This document shows, piece after piece, positions 17,600 through 27,900 of a stretch of 64,000 nucleotides of DNA. The stretch is from positions 46,807 through 110,806 of the forward strand of contig JBLFWM010000003.1 of assembly GCA_047611265.1 (NCBI GenBank), given 5' to 3'. Position numbers and translations under genes: made by a program. Each line of letters begins with the position of its first letter. The first letter of the stretch is position 1. The notes under the pieces are model-generated. The model did no database searches and was not told the origin of the DNA. It worked only from the letters and a program-made list of their open reading frames with translations. The DNA comes from GCA-2698665 sp047611265. GTDB lineage: Bacteria > Pseudomonadota > Gammaproteobacteria > GCA-002705445 > GCA-002716945.

Positions 17600-19222
17600 A
17601 TGACAAGATATGTATTTATCACTGGCGGAGTAGTTTCATCTCTTGGAAAGGGAATAGCAGCTGCCTCCCTTGCTTCTTTATTCAAATTGAGGGGATTTAA
17701 AGTCTCTTTACAGAAATTGGACCCCTACATTAATTTAGACCCAGGAACCATGAGCCCTATACAACATGGCGAAGTTTTTGTTACTGATGATGGCGCAGAA
17801 ACAGATTTAGATCTTGGGCACTATGAGAGGTTTGTGGGAATCAGAATGACCCAAGATAGTAATGTTACTGCAGGGCGGGTTTATTCAAATGTAATAAATA
17901 AAGAAAGAAAAGGCGAGTATCTAGGTAGTACCGTTCAAGTCATACCTCATATTACTGATGAAATTAAAAAATTAATTATAAAAGGCGCAAAGAAATCAGA
18001 TATTGCATTTGTTGAAATTGGTGGCACTGTTGGTGATATTGAATCCCTGCCTTTTTTAGAGTCAATACGGCAATTTAGTTTAGAGCTAGGTAAGTCACGA
18101 GCAATGTTTGTGCATTTAACGCTTCTTCCCTACATTGAGGTAACAAATGAGATTAAAACTAAGCCAACTCAGCATTCTGTTAAAGAATTAAGATCTATTG
18201 GAATCCAGCCAGATGTCCTTTTATGTAGAGGTAAAAACTCTATAAATCAAAAACTTAAGAAGAAATTAGCATTGTTTACTAATGTTCCTGAAAATGCTGT
18301 ATTTTCTGCAGTTGATGCAGAATCAATTTATGATATCCCTATACTTTTTAGGGAACAGAAAATTGATGAATTGATGTTAAATCAATTTAAACTGAAGAGT
18401 AAAAGGCTTAACTTGTCACCTTGGAATAATTATCGATCGAAGGCTGGAAAATGCAAGAAGACTGTTAAAATAGCTATGATTGGAAAATATGTTGATCTTG
18501 CTGACTCGTATAAATCATTAAATGAAGCCCTTTATCATGCTGGGATTATAAATAATAGACTTGTAGAGATTACATATCTAGATTCTGAAAAAATAACCAA
18601 AGCTAATGTTAAAAAATTAAAAGCAATGGATGGAATACTTGTTCCAGGTGGATTTGGAAATAGAGGTATAGAAGGTAAAATATTGGCTGCGCAGTATGCA
18701 CGTATTAATAAAATACCTTATCTGGGCATATGTCTAGGTATGCAGATATCTGTTATAGAGTTTGCAAGAAATGTCCTCAAGCTAAAAAATGCAAATAGTA
18801 CAGAATTTAATAGTAAAACTAAATATCCAGTAGTTGCTCTTGTTGATGAATGGAAGGATAGCTCAGGCAAGAAGATTATTTCTGATAAGAAGAATATGGG
18901 CGGCACTATGCGACTGGGTTCGCAGGATTGTACATTGTCAAAGGGTTCGTTGGCATATAAAATGTATGAAAAATTAGCAATAAACGAGAGGCATCGTCAT
19001 AGATATGAAGTAAATGACTCTCTCTTGGGATTGTTTGATGGAAGTGGATTGAAATTTAGTGGAAAATCAAAAAAAGGTAATTTAATGGAAATGATTGAGT
19101 TAAAGGGGCACCCTTGGTATCTTGGATGTCAATTTCATCCAGAATTTACATCATCGCCAATCTCTGGACATCCGTTGTTTAATGGGTTTATTGCTGCGTC
19201 AAAAAAGAAAAGGAAATTATAG
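17600..19222 (+). CDS. pyrG: CTP synthase
   Basis: Makes CTP from UTP, ATP and glutamine. The 540 residues start at the conserved R-Y-V-F-I-T-G-G-V-V-S-S-L-G-K-G; the synthetase domain has L-D-P-Y-I-N-L-D-P-G-T-M and D-L-D-L-G-H-Y-E-R-F. A class I glutamine amidotransferase domain from about residue 290 has the nucleophile motif G-I-C-L-G-M-Q and the C-terminal Q-F-H-P-E-F. Length matches E. coli (545). It is followed after 3 bases by kdsA and then eno; CTP is also needed by CdsA, IspD and KdsB, all encoded here. Confidence 0.97.
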   Translation: MTRYVFITGGVVSSLGKGIAAASLASLFKLRGFKVSLQKLDPYINLDPGTMSPIQHGEVFVTDDGAETDLDLGHYERFVGIRMTQDSNVTAGRVYSNVINKERKGEYLGSTVQVIPHITDEIKKLIIKGAKKSDIAFVEIGGTVGDIESLPFLESIRQFSLELGKSRAMFVHLTLLPYIEVTNEIKTKPTQHSVKELRSIGIQPDVLLCRGKNSINQKLKKKLALFTNVPENAVFSAVDAESIYDIPILFREQKIDELMLNQFKLKSKRLNLSPWNNYRSKAGKCKKTVKIAMIGKYVDLADSYKSLNEALYHAGIINNRLVEITYLDSEKITKANVKKLKAMDGILVPGGFGNRGIEGKILAAQYARINKIPYLGICLGMQISVIEFARNVLKLKNANSTEFNSKTKYPVVALVDEWKDSSGKKIISDKKNMGGTMRLGSQDCTLSKGSLAYKMYEKLAINERHRHRYEVNDSLLGLFDGSGLKFSGKSKKGNLMEMIELKGHPWYLGCQFHPEFTSSPISGHPLFNGFIAASKKKRKL

Positions 19223-19225
19223 ATA

Positions 19226-20035
19226 ATGTCAGTTAATATTGGAAAAACTAAAGATTTAACCTTAATTTCTGGGCCTTGTGCAATAGAGTCAGAGAAACTG
19301 TCGATGTCTATAGCTGAATATATATGCGAAGTAACCAATGATTTACCTATATCGTATATATTTAAAGCTTCTTTTGATAAAGCTAACAGGTCTTCTATAG
19401 ATTCAAAAAGAGGAATAGGGATAGAAAAGGGTCTAAAGATATTGCGAAAGATAAGAGAAACTTTTGATATACCAGTTATAACCGATGTCCATGAGGATAG
19501 CCCTATAGACGAAGTCGCAGATGCTGTAGATATAATTCAGACACCTGCCTTTTTATGCAGACAAACTAATTTTATCGTTAAAGTTGCATCAGCTATGAAA
19601 CCAGTGAATATCAAAAAAGGACAGTTCCTGTCCCCTAGAGAAATGATAAATGTGGTAAAAAAAGCTAAATCAACGGGAAATAATGATATATATGTATGTG
19701 AAAGAGGCGTTTCATTTGGATATAATAATCTGGTCTCTGACATGAGATCTCTTGTCATATTAAGAGAAACAGGGTGTCCTGTCGTATTTGATGCTTCTCA
19801 TTCAGTTCAACAACCAGGAGCATTAGTAAACCAGTCAGGCGGTGAAAGCGAATATATTCCTGTGCTCTCAAGAGCAGCAGTGGCTGTTGGCATTGATGCA
19901 CTTTTTATTGAGACTCATCCAGACCCTAGTAAGGCAATAAGTGATGGAAAAAATTCATTAAATATCAAAGATTTAAGAAAACTATTAAATGATATAGTTA
20001 GCATAAATAAAATAATAAAAGGAAACATGGAGTAG
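19226..20035 (+). CDS. kdsA: 3-deoxy-D-manno-octulosonate 8-phosphate synthase
   Basis: Condenses PEP with arabinose 5-phosphate to Kdo-8-phosphate for the LPS inner core. The 269-residue TIM barrel has S-G-P-C-A-I-E-S, K-A-S-F-D-K-A-N-R-S-S, D-V-H-E, I-Q-T-P-A-F-L-C-R-Q-T, K-K-G-Q-F-L-S-P and V-F-D-A-S-H-S-V-Q-Q-P-G. The partial set of Kdo genes here is kdsA and kdsB (36533-37249). It lies between pyrG and eno, a common gammaproteobacterial order. Confidence 0.97.
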   Translation: MSVNIGKTKDLTLISGPCAIESEKLSMSIAEYICEVTNDLPISYIFKASFDKANRSSIDSKRGIGIEKGLKILRKIRETFDIPVITDVHEDSPIDEVADAVDIIQTPAFLCRQTNFIVKVASAMKPVNIKKGQFLSPREMINVVKKAKSTGNNDIYVCERGVSFGYNNLVSDMRSLVILRETGCPVVFDASHSVQQPGALVNQSGGESEYIPVLSRAAVAVGIDALFIETHPDPSKAISDGKNSLNIKDLRKLLNDIVSINKIIKGNME

Positions 20036-20039
20036 ATAG

Positions 20040-21320
20040 TTGAGTATTATAAAGAATTTAAAGGGAAGACAAATATTGGATTCTAGAGGCAATCCTACTA
20101 TAGAAGTAGATATGGAATTAGCTTGCGGAGCTATAGGTCGCGGTATTGTTCCATCTGGCGCATCTACTGGTGCACTAGAAGCATTGGAGTTAAGAGATGG
20201 CGACAAGACTAGATATCTTGGAAAATCAGTTAATAATGCGGTTGATAGTATAAACAACGAGATTAGTTCGAAAATAACAAATAATGTTAGTTTTACACAA
20301 GAATCTTTGGATAACCTCCTTATAGAGCTTGATGGCACAGATAATAAGAAAAGATTAGGAGCCAATGCAATTCTTGGTATATCACTTGCTTTCTCTCATG
20401 CAAATGCAAAGTCCTTAAAGGAGCCACTTTACAAAACTTATTCCCTTGATGGCAATTTTTCACTGCCGATCCCTATGATGAATATCATTAATGGTGGAGC
20501 GCATGCTAATAATAGCTTAGATTTCCAAGAATTTATGATTTTGCCGATTGGTTTTGAGTCATTCTCTGAAAGTCTTAGAGCCGGTGTTGAGATTTTTCAT
20601 GGGCTTAAGAGCAAGTTAAACAAGCTTTCCTTGAGTACCGCAGTAGGTGATGAAGGAGGTTTTGCTCCCAATATTAATTCAAATAGTGAAGCTCTTGAGA
20701 TTATATTGGATGCAATCAGTCATGCTGGCTATAAAGCTGGAGAAGAAGTTTATCTAGGACTTGATGTTGCTAGCTCTGAATTTTATAAAAATGGAAAATA
20801 TATGCTCTCAAACGGTAATTCTTATACAAATGTTGAATTTTGCAGTTATTTAGAAGAACTTACGGATAATTACCCAATTATAAGCGTAGAAGATGGAATG
20901 TCTGAGGATGATTGGGAAGGCTGGAGCCTCCTTACAAAAGCCCTTGCTCGTAAATTGCAGTTAGTAGGAGATGATGTATTCGTAACAAACCCCGAAATCT
21001 TTGAAAAAGGAATTAAGGAAGATATCGCAAACGCAATACTAATTAAATTTAATCAAATTGGTACTATCACGGAAACATTAAATACAATATCTATGGCAAA
21101 AAAGAATAATTATAATTATATAATTTCTCATCGGAGTGGTGAGACAGAAGATGTGACAATAGCTGACCTAGCTGTAGGAACTGCATCAGGTCAAATTAAA
21201 ACAGGATCGCTTTCAAGATCAGATAGGACTTCTAAATATAATCAATTACTAAGGATTGAAGAAGAAATAGGGTCAGCTTGTTTCAACAAGGATAATGTTT
21301 TTGGTAAATGGTTAAAATGA
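20040..21320 (+). CDS. eno: Enolase (TTG start)
   Basis: Interconverts 2-phosphoglycerate and PEP. The 426 residues have the N-terminal block G-R-Q-I-L-D-S-R-G-N-P-T, the substrate loop S-G-A-S-T-G-A, G-D-E-G-G-F-A-P, the Mg-binding S-V-E-D-G-M, and the C-terminal S-H-R-S-G-E-T-E-D. The TTG at 20040 places the conserved N-terminus correctly (M-S-I-I-K-N-L-K-G-R); no in-frame ATG precedes the first family motif. A GGAG (20027-20030) lies 9 bases before it. The gene follows kdsA by 4 bases and overlaps ftsB. Confidence 0.96.
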   Translation: MSIIKNLKGRQILDSRGNPTIEVDMELACGAIGRGIVPSGASTGALEALELRDGDKTRYLGKSVNNAVDSINNEISSKITNNVSFTQESLDNLLIELDGTDNKKRLGANAILGISLAFSHANAKSLKEPLYKTYSLDGNFSLPIPMMNIINGGAHANNSLDFQEFMILPIGFESFSESLRAGVEIFHGLKSKLNKLSLSTAVGDEGGFAPNINSNSEALEIILDAISHAGYKAGEEVYLGLDVASSEFYKNGKYMLSNGNSYTNVEFCSYLEELTDNYPIISVEDGMSEDDWEGWSLLTKALARKLQLVGDDVFVTNPEIFEKGIKEDIANAILIKFNQIGTITETLNTISMAKKNNYNYIISHRSGETEDVTIADLAVGTASGQIKTGSLSRSDRTSKYNQLLRIEEEIGSACFNKDNVFGKWLK

Positions 21321-21595
21321 AACTTTATCATGCAATCTGTTTAATATTGTTTATTAGCTTGCAGCATTCATTGTTTTTAAGTAACAACAGTTTGTTTACA
21401 TATTTTAGTTTGAGTGATGCTATAGAGGCATCCTCTGAAGAAGTAGCGGGCTATAAAATTAATAACAAGAAACTAAAGGAAGAAATTAAAGAGATTCGTA
21501 AAGATAAAACTTTTATAGAAGTATATGCAAGAGAAAACTTTGGGTATATAAAGAAAAATGAAATATTTTATCAGATTATAAAAAATGAAAAATAA
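21317..21595 (+). CDS. ftsB: Cell division protein FtsB
   Basis: Small bitopic divisome protein that forms the FtsQ-FtsL-FtsB complex. The 92 residues have one N-terminal membrane segment (about 5-23), then a charged coiled coil (N-K-K-L-K-E-E-I-K-E-I-R) and the DivIC/FtsB-type end Y-A-R-E-N-F-G-Y-I-K-K-N-E. ATG 21317 forms an ATGA overlap with the eno stop; ATG 21308, three codons upstream, is the alternative. The eno-ftsB-ispD-ispF order is diagnostic because the sequence itself diverges fast. Confidence 0.9.
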   Translation: MKLYHAICLILFISLQHSLFLSNNSLFTYFSLSDAIEASSEEVAGYKINNKKLKEEIKEIRKDKTFIEVYARENFGYIKKNEIFYQIIKNEK

Positions 21596-22262
21596 AATCT
21601 GTGATGCTATAGTTCTTGCAGCAGGAGCCAGCACAAGATTTAATTCTTCTGTACCAAAACAGTTTTTAAAAATTAATAATAAAAGTTTAATTGATATAGC
21701 TGTTCAAAATCTAAGCTCTATAAAAAAGATAAGGACTATTTATATAGTGCTAAAAAAAAATAATACCTACAAAGCCAGAAAGGACTTAAAAATAATTATT
21801 GGAGGCAACACGAGAACCAAGTCTGTTTTTAAATCACTAAACTTTTTGTCTAAAATCGAAGATGTGCCTGACAATATCTTAATACATGATGCTGCAAGAC
21901 CATGTCTGGATACTAAAGACCTCAAAGAACTATTTGCCAAAGGGAATAATTCAACAACAGGGCTATCTCTTGGTTATCCATTGACTAACGCGTTAAAAAA
22001 AGTTAATTCTAGATTACAAGTAACTAAAAATATTAAAAGGGATAATCTGTACATGTCTTTTACTCCTCAGATATTTAATTTTTCCAAGCTATTTCTGGCT
22101 TACACTGATATTATCAAAAAAGAACAAAACGTTGATGATGAAATTGAGGCGATGACAAAATCAGGGCATAAGGTCAAACTTATTAAGTCATCTCCGAGCA
22201 ATATTAAATTAACTTATCAAGATGACTTTAAGGTAATAAAAACCTTAATGAAAAAAATATGA
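21585..22262 (+). CDS. ispD: 2-C-methyl-D-erythritol 4-phosphate cytidylyltransferase
   Basis: Third MEP-pathway step; joins CTP and MEP. The 225-residue protein shows the nucleotidyltransferase start V-L-A-A-G-A-S-T-R-F with the following P-K-Q-F-L, H-D-A-A-R-P-C, and the C-terminal P-S-N-I-K-L-T-Y-Q-D-D. It overlaps ftsB by 11 bases and ispF by 4 (ATGA), so translation of the three is probably coupled. Length is normal (E. coli 236). Confidence 0.95.
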   Translation: MKNKICDAIVLAAGASTRFNSSVPKQFLKINNKSLIDIAVQNLSSIKKIRTIYIVLKKNNTYKARKDLKIIIGGNTRTKSVFKSLNFLSKIEDVPDNILIHDAARPCLDTKDLKELFAKGNNSTTGLSLGYPLTNALKKVNSRLQVTKNIKRDNLYMSFTPQIFNFSKLFLAYTDIIKKEQNVDDEIEAMTKSGHKVKLIKSSPSNIKLTYQDDFKVIKTLMKKI

Positions 22263-22753
22263 GAATTGGTTTAGGAATAGATACGCATCAATTGGTTTCT
22301 GGTGATTCAATAAGATTAGCGGGCATTGATATGCCAGCAGATATATCTATAAAAGCTCATTCAGATGGAGACATAATATATCACTCAATAGCTGATTCAA
22401 TATTAGGTGCAATTGGGGCTGGTGATATAGGTGATCATTTTCCGGATACGGACCCTAAAAATAAAAATCTTGATAGTAGAATAATCATGGAGTTAGCTAT
22501 TCAAAAAGCAATATTAATGAAGTTGACTCTTAATAATCTTGATGTCACTCTTCTATTAGAGTCACCCAAGATATCAAAATATAAAAGTCTTATGAAAATT
22601 AACATTATGAAAATATTCAATGAAGCTAATACGAATATTAAAGTTAATGAAAGCATGATAAATATTAAAGCATCCACTGAAGAATCCCTTGGTTTCATTG
22701 GAGAAGGGCGAGGGGTAACCTGTTATTGCATGAGTTCCCTTAAAGAATTTTAG
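22259..22753 (+). CDS. ispF: 2-C-methyl-D-erythritol 2,4-cyclodiphosphate synthase
   Basis: Fifth MEP-pathway step; a zinc-dependent trimer forming the cyclic diphosphate. The 164 residues have G-L-G-I-D-T-H (metal ligands Asp and His), A-H-S-D-G-D, G-D-I-G-D-H-F-P-D-T-D and the C-terminal K-A-S-T-E-E-S-L-G-F-I-G-E-G-R-G. Starts on an ATGA overlap with ispD; nagZ follows after 9 bases. Confidence 0.97.
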   Translation: MRIGLGIDTHQLVSGDSIRLAGIDMPADISIKAHSDGDIIYHSIADSILGAIGAGDIGDHFPDTDPKNKNLDSRIIMELAIQKAILMKLTLNNLDVTLLLESPKISKYKSLMKINIMKIFNEANTNIKVNESMINIKASTEESLGFIGEGRGVTCYCMSSLKEF

Positions 22754-22762
22754 AGAAGGTTT

Positions 22763-23842
22763 ATGTCATCAGCTCATTTTAAAAATATTGGCCCTCTAAT
22801 TATAAACCTAGATAGTACTGAACTATCAAAAAATGAGAGACAGCTTATAGAACATGAGTTAGTAGGGGGTATTATACTTTTTTCCCATAATTTTCTTTCA
22901 AAGAAACAATTACACTATCTTGTTAATGATATTAAAAGTGTAAAAGATAATTTATTAGTCACCATCGACCATGAAGGTGGAAGAGTACAAAGACTTTTGA
23001 ATGGCTTTACGCATCTACCTAGTTTTGAAAAAATTTCAGAAATAAAAGATGCTAGTCTTCGTGTACAGATTGCATATCAGGCTGGCTATATTAGTGCTTA
23101 TGAATTATCTGAAGTAAGTATTGATATTAATTATTCTCCTGTAATTGATATTAATCATAATAAAAAAAATAATTTATTAAAAGGCAGAACCTTCGGTGAT
23201 AATACTGACAATATTATTTTATTAGCAAATGAATATATCAAGGGTTCTCTGGATGGTGGAGTTCTTCCTGTCTTGAAACATTTTCCGGGACATGGGAGAG
23301 TCATGACTGACAGTCATACCGAAGACTGTTTATCAGATGTAGGGATTGATGAATTGTTGAATACAGACATACTTCCCTTTAAGGATCTTCATAATAAATA
23401 CACTACATTAAATTTACCAATAATGACGAACCATGTTATCTACTCTAAGATAGATAAATATATTGCAACCTATTCGAAAGAATGGCTTGATAAACAGTCC
23501 AATCTAATTTTTATAAAAAAACCTTTTTTTATCAGTGATGATATCGAAATGTTCTCTGCTACTACTATTGATAATAAAAATATATCATGTGAAGAAAGAG
23601 TACTATTAGCTTTAAACGCAGGCTGTAGAATGATTATCGCCACCACAATGCAAAATAATGAAATAATTAATAGAAAATCTTCTTACCAATATTTTAAAAA
23701 AAATTATTTTACTAGCAATATCGTTGAGTACTATCAAAAAAATCATGATAAAATGTTAAAAATAGTAATGCCAAAAAGACTACATAGAAGCAAGGATAGA
23801 TATGAAAAATATCTCAACAACATTAAATTAATGGAATCATAG
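22763..23842 (+). CDS. nagZ: Beta-N-acetylhexosaminidase (peptidoglycan recycling)
   Basis: Cytoplasmic GH3 glycosidase that removes GlcNAc from anhydro-muropeptides. The 359 residues (E. coli 341) show I-D-H-E-G-G-R-V-Q-R, the K-H-F-P-G-H-G loop with the catalytic His region D-S-H-T-E-D, and the nucleophile motif S-D-D-I-E-M. There is no signal peptide, consistent with a cytoplasmic enzyme. The C-terminal ~30 residues are lysine-rich and not conserved. Shine-Dalgarno GAAGG lies before the ATG. The peptidoglycan lytic enzyme MltD is encoded at 44945-46453. Confidence 0.92.
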   Translation: MSSAHFKNIGPLIINLDSTELSKNERQLIEHELVGGIILFSHNFLSKKQLHYLVNDIKSVKDNLLVTIDHEGGRVQRLLNGFTHLPSFEKISEIKDASLRVQIAYQAGYISAYELSEVSIDINYSPVIDINHNKKNNLLKGRTFGDNTDNIILLANEYIKGSLDGGVLPVLKHFPGHGRVMTDSHTEDCLSDVGIDELLNTDILPFKDLHNKYTTLNLPIMTNHVIYSKIDKYIATYSKEWLDKQSNLIFIKKPFFISDDIEMFSATTIDNKNISCEERVLLALNAGCRMIIATTMQNNEIINRKSSYQYFKKNYFTSNIVEYYQKNHDKMLKIVMPKRLHRSKDRYEKYLNNIKLMES

Positions 23843-23845
23843 AAT

Positions 23846-24922
23846 ATGAATGACTTTCTAACTATAATATTTAAAACAGACTTATATACACAAGTTGCCT
23901 CGATATCATTAATCGGACTTTTGTTGCTATTTATAAAAAATAAACTTATTCTTTTGTTTACAGGAATATCAAAAAAAACTGCAACTGATTTTGATGACAT
24001 CATTCTTAAGTCAATTCAAAAACCATTAACTTATTTAATAATACTAGTTTCACTAATTTTAATATCCGAGGCATTAAACAGTCTTTTTCAAATATTTGAA
24101 TTTTTTGATACATCAAAAGCCATTTATCTTTTAATTGTTGTATTAATATCATGGACATTACTCAGAATTCTAAATGGTTATTATAGTAATAAATCATTTT
24201 TGAAAAATTTAAAAGAGGGCGATGACCCCATGGTTGTTGAGCAAACATATGAGATCACTATAAGAATATTTAAAATTATTGTAATAATAATTACCGCATT
24301 AACGCTTATGCAGGAATTTGGCTTAAGTATTTCAGGTTTACTTGCATTTGGTGGAGTAGGTGGTTTAGTGATAGGTTTAGCTGCTAAGGATCTCTTATCA
24401 AATTTCTTTGGTGGTTTGATGATTTTTCTTGATAGGCCTTTCAAAGTAGGTGAGTTTATTAAATCTCCTGATAGAAATATTGAGGGTATTGTAGAGAGTA
24501 TTGGCTGGAGATTAACTGTTGTCAGAACATTCTCAAAAAATGTTTTGTATATACCAAATTCTGCTTTTTCTAACATAGTCGTAGAAAACGCTACTAGAAT
24601 GACTAACAGGAGAATCAATCAGATTATAGGTCTAAGGTACGATGATTTAGATAAGATACCTAAAATAGTAGATGATGTAAGAATATATTTAGAGAATCAT
24701 AATGATATCGATCAATCAAATAAGCCTGCTGTATATTTTCAGAGCTTTTCTGCATCATCTTGTGATTTCTTTATTCGTGCGTTTACAGATACAAAAGACT
24801 GGAGAGAATTTCTTAAAATCAAAGAACAGGTGTTATATAAAGTTTCAGAAATAATTAGTAATCATAATGCTGCTATAGCTTTCCCTACCATGACTATTGA
24901 AATGGATAATCCTGAAAAATAA
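23846..24922 (+). CDS. Small-conductance mechanosensitive channel family protein (MscS)
   Basis: Inner-membrane channel that opens under hypoosmotic shock. The 358 residues have about four N-terminal hydrophobic segments, then the pore helix and beta-domain block G-L-V-I-G-L-A-A-K-D-L-L-S-N-F-F-G-G, and D-R-P-F-K-V-G-E-F-I. The extra N-terminal helices make it larger than E. coli MscS (286), closer to YbdG/YnaI-type members. It starts 3 bases after nagZ and converges on mfd with a 7-base gap, in which no terminator is seen. Confidence 0.9.
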   Translation: MNDFLTIIFKTDLYTQVASISLIGLLLLFIKNKLILLFTGISKKTATDFDDIILKSIQKPLTYLIILVSLILISEALNSLFQIFEFFDTSKAIYLLIVVLISWTLLRILNGYYSNKSFLKNLKEGDDPMVVEQTYEITIRIFKIIVIIITALTLMQEFGLSISGLLAFGGVGGLVIGLAAKDLLSNFFGGLMIFLDRPFKVGEFIKSPDRNIEGIVESIGWRLTVVRTFSKNVLYIPNSAFSNIVVENATRMTNRRINQIIGLRYDDLDKIPKIVDDVRIYLENHNDIDQSNKPAVYFQSFSASSCDFFIRAFTDTKDWREFLKIKEQVLYKVSEIISNHNAAIAFPTMTIEMDNPEK

Positions 24923-24929
24923 TAAGCTC

Positions 24930-27900
24930 TTAACAAATAGAGTTAACAAGATTTTTGATTTTTGAGCATATGCCCGGAAGCCCTTCATCATCTAAAGATA
25001 ATTGAATCATATTATTCTTTGATACTTTGATATCATATTGATTCATATTACTGATAATCTTTTCAACATTTATATTCTCTTTATTTTTAAATTCTATTTT
25101 TGCAGTATCTTCTATAATTTTAATATGTTTTATATTTTTATCTTGTAGCTGTAGTTTTAATTTTGTGACTTCAATTAAATTTTCAAGAAAATCTGGGAGT
25201 GGGCCATATATGTCTACTAATTCATCGCAAATAGAAATAATTTCGTCAATATTTTTACATGATGATATTTTCTTGTAATATTTTAATCTTGTTAAGATAT
25301 CATTAATATAGTCTTGGGTTATCAAACATGATTTGTTTACATCAATTTCAACACTATCTATATTCTCTTTGTTATCTCCAGTTCTTAGAAACTCAATGCT
25401 TTTATTGAGTATATCTGTGAACATAGCATATCCAATTTCATAAATTTGCCCACTTTGTTCTTCTCCAAGAATTTCTCCTGCCCCTCTTATTTCTAAATCA
25501 TGCGTAGCTAGTTCCAGACCTCCACCCAAACTTTCAACAGAGTCTATTGCCTCAAGCCTTTTTTCTGCATCTTTTGTAATTTGGGTGTATTCAGGTATGA
25601 CCATGTAAGCATATGCCTGTCTATTTGTTCTTCCAACTCTACCTCTAATCTGATGTAATTGTGATAATCCAAACTTATTACTATTATTTATTATGATTGT
25701 ATTTACATTTTGTATATCTAAGCCACTCTCTATAATACTTGTGCAGATAATTAGGTCATACTCTCGATTTAAAAATCTTTGCATTTCTATCTCTATATGT
25801 TTCGGATCAAGCTGACCATGTATTCTACCTATTTTTATTTTTTTATTTAAAGATAAAATTTTTTCAATTTCACTGTCCATGCTGCTAATTTCATTATGAA
25901 CATAATATATTTGACCGCCCCTCTGTATTTCTCTATCTATAGCCTCTATTAAAATATCTTTATCCCATTTAATTATACGTGTGACAATTGACTTTCTATT
26001 TTGCGGTGGAGTCTCCATTACGCTCAAGTCTTTTATCTGTGATAATGCAGAATTTAATGTTCTTGGAATAGGAGTCGCAGTAAGAGTTATCACATCTATA
26101 TTGTATTTTAATTTTTTAATCTTTTCTTTATCAGTTACTCCAAACTTATGCTCTTCATCAATAACAAGTAATTTTAAATTATTAAATTCAATATTTTTAG
26201 ATAACACAGCATGCGTACCTATAATAATATCTATTGCACCATTTTTAAGCTTCATGAGTGTTTCTTTCTTGTTTTTAGTAGACTGGAGTCTTGAGAGTCT
26301 TCCTATATTAATAGCTGTAGATGAAAACCTGTTAATAAATGATTTATAGTGTTGCTCAACTAGAATTGTAGTAGGAGCAAGAACAATCGTCTGACAATTA
26401 TTTATTGCTGATAAAAATGCTGCGCGCATTATTACTTCTGTTTTCCCAAACCCAACATCTCCGCAGATTAGCCTATCCATTGGTTTCTCAGACTCCATAT
26501 CTCCTATTACATTATTTATTGCTTTTACTTGGTCTTCTGTTTCTTCATATGGAAATGCATCTGAAAACTTTTGGTATTCATCTAGGTTATTTTTAAAACT
26601 AAACCCTTTGGAAGCTAGTCTTCGTGATTCAACTTCTAATAGTTCAACAGCAATATCATTGATTTTTTTCTTAGCTCTATTTTTAATTCTAATCCAATAA
26701 TCAGTTCCCAAGTTATGTAGGGGAACATTTAAGCCAGTATGACCAGAATATTTTTTTAATAAATTAATAGATGTTACTGGGATATATAATACATCTTCAT
26801 TTGAATATTCTAACTTTATTAACTCTGTTTCTATTCCTTCGATATCCATATTTATCAACCCTTTGTATCGGCCAACTCCATAACTATCATGTACTACTGG
26901 CGAATCTAACTCTAAAGTTGAAATATCATTTATATAGTTATCTATAAGCCTATTTTTTGACTTCTTGGGAGTACTAAGGGATCTTGATCCAAATATATCT
27001 TTTGCTGAAATAAAGCTAATATTTTTTTCATAATCAATAAATCCATCATCAATATGTTTTTGAATTATACAAATCTTTCTAGAATTACCTATATCATTAA
27101 AATTTTTAAAAAAATTATATTTTAAATTCATACTATCTAATAATTTTTGAATCTCTATTTTTAAACTATTTCGTTCTATGCAAAAAACTATTGTATTTTG
27201 ATTACCTTGAATGTAGTCCTTAAGACTTTTATAAGGATCTTTGAAAGTATTTTTAATTAGAAGAGATGGTAATTTCCTTATTGGAGAATTCATTGATTCA
27301 ACATCTGTTTCTACTTTATAAAGAGATAATATACATTTCATCATTTTATTTGTAGAGTTAATATAGTCATCTTCATTAATTATCAAGGAACGATAGTCTA
27401 GAATATACTTTTCTTCTTTATATTTATTATAATAATCTTTATATCTTTCTCTTGTCGCTTTAATTTCTCCAAATGGATTTTTTAAAGAGAGAACTATATT
27501 GTTATTATCATTTGAAATTAGATTAAACATGGTTGTTAAACTATCATAAAGTATTGGTATTATATTTATTGCGGATGGGTGGGGAAGGCTGTTTATTATT
27601 TTTTCATACTCAACGTCCTCTATGTATTCATCATCGAAGACATCTCTGCATTTAGCCTTGTAAGTCTTGATTACATTATCTGTAATAATAATTTCATTTG
27701 CTGACCCTAGAGTAAAATTACTAATAGAGCCATTTGAAATCTGGCTATCTATATTAAATATTTTTATTGTCTCTAGCTTGTCACTATCAAAATTCATTCT
27801 TATTGGATTATCTTCTACAGTTGAATAAACGTCTATAATTGCCCCTTTTATCGTATACTCTCCTTTGTTTAAAACTTTTTCAGTTCTGTCATATTTTAAA

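Noticed and set aside
24181..24618. 145-codon minus-strand frame inside mscS
   Set aside because: It lies entirely antisense to a well-supported membrane channel gene and has no family motif or ribosome site; an antisense shadow.
24923..24955. Repeated TTAAC/GTTAAC motifs between mscS and mfd as a hairpin
   Set aside because: The arms do not pair over more than a few bases and no T-run follows.
25981..26349. 122-codon plus-strand frame opposite mfd
   Set aside because: Antisense of the helicase core of mfd with no independent support.
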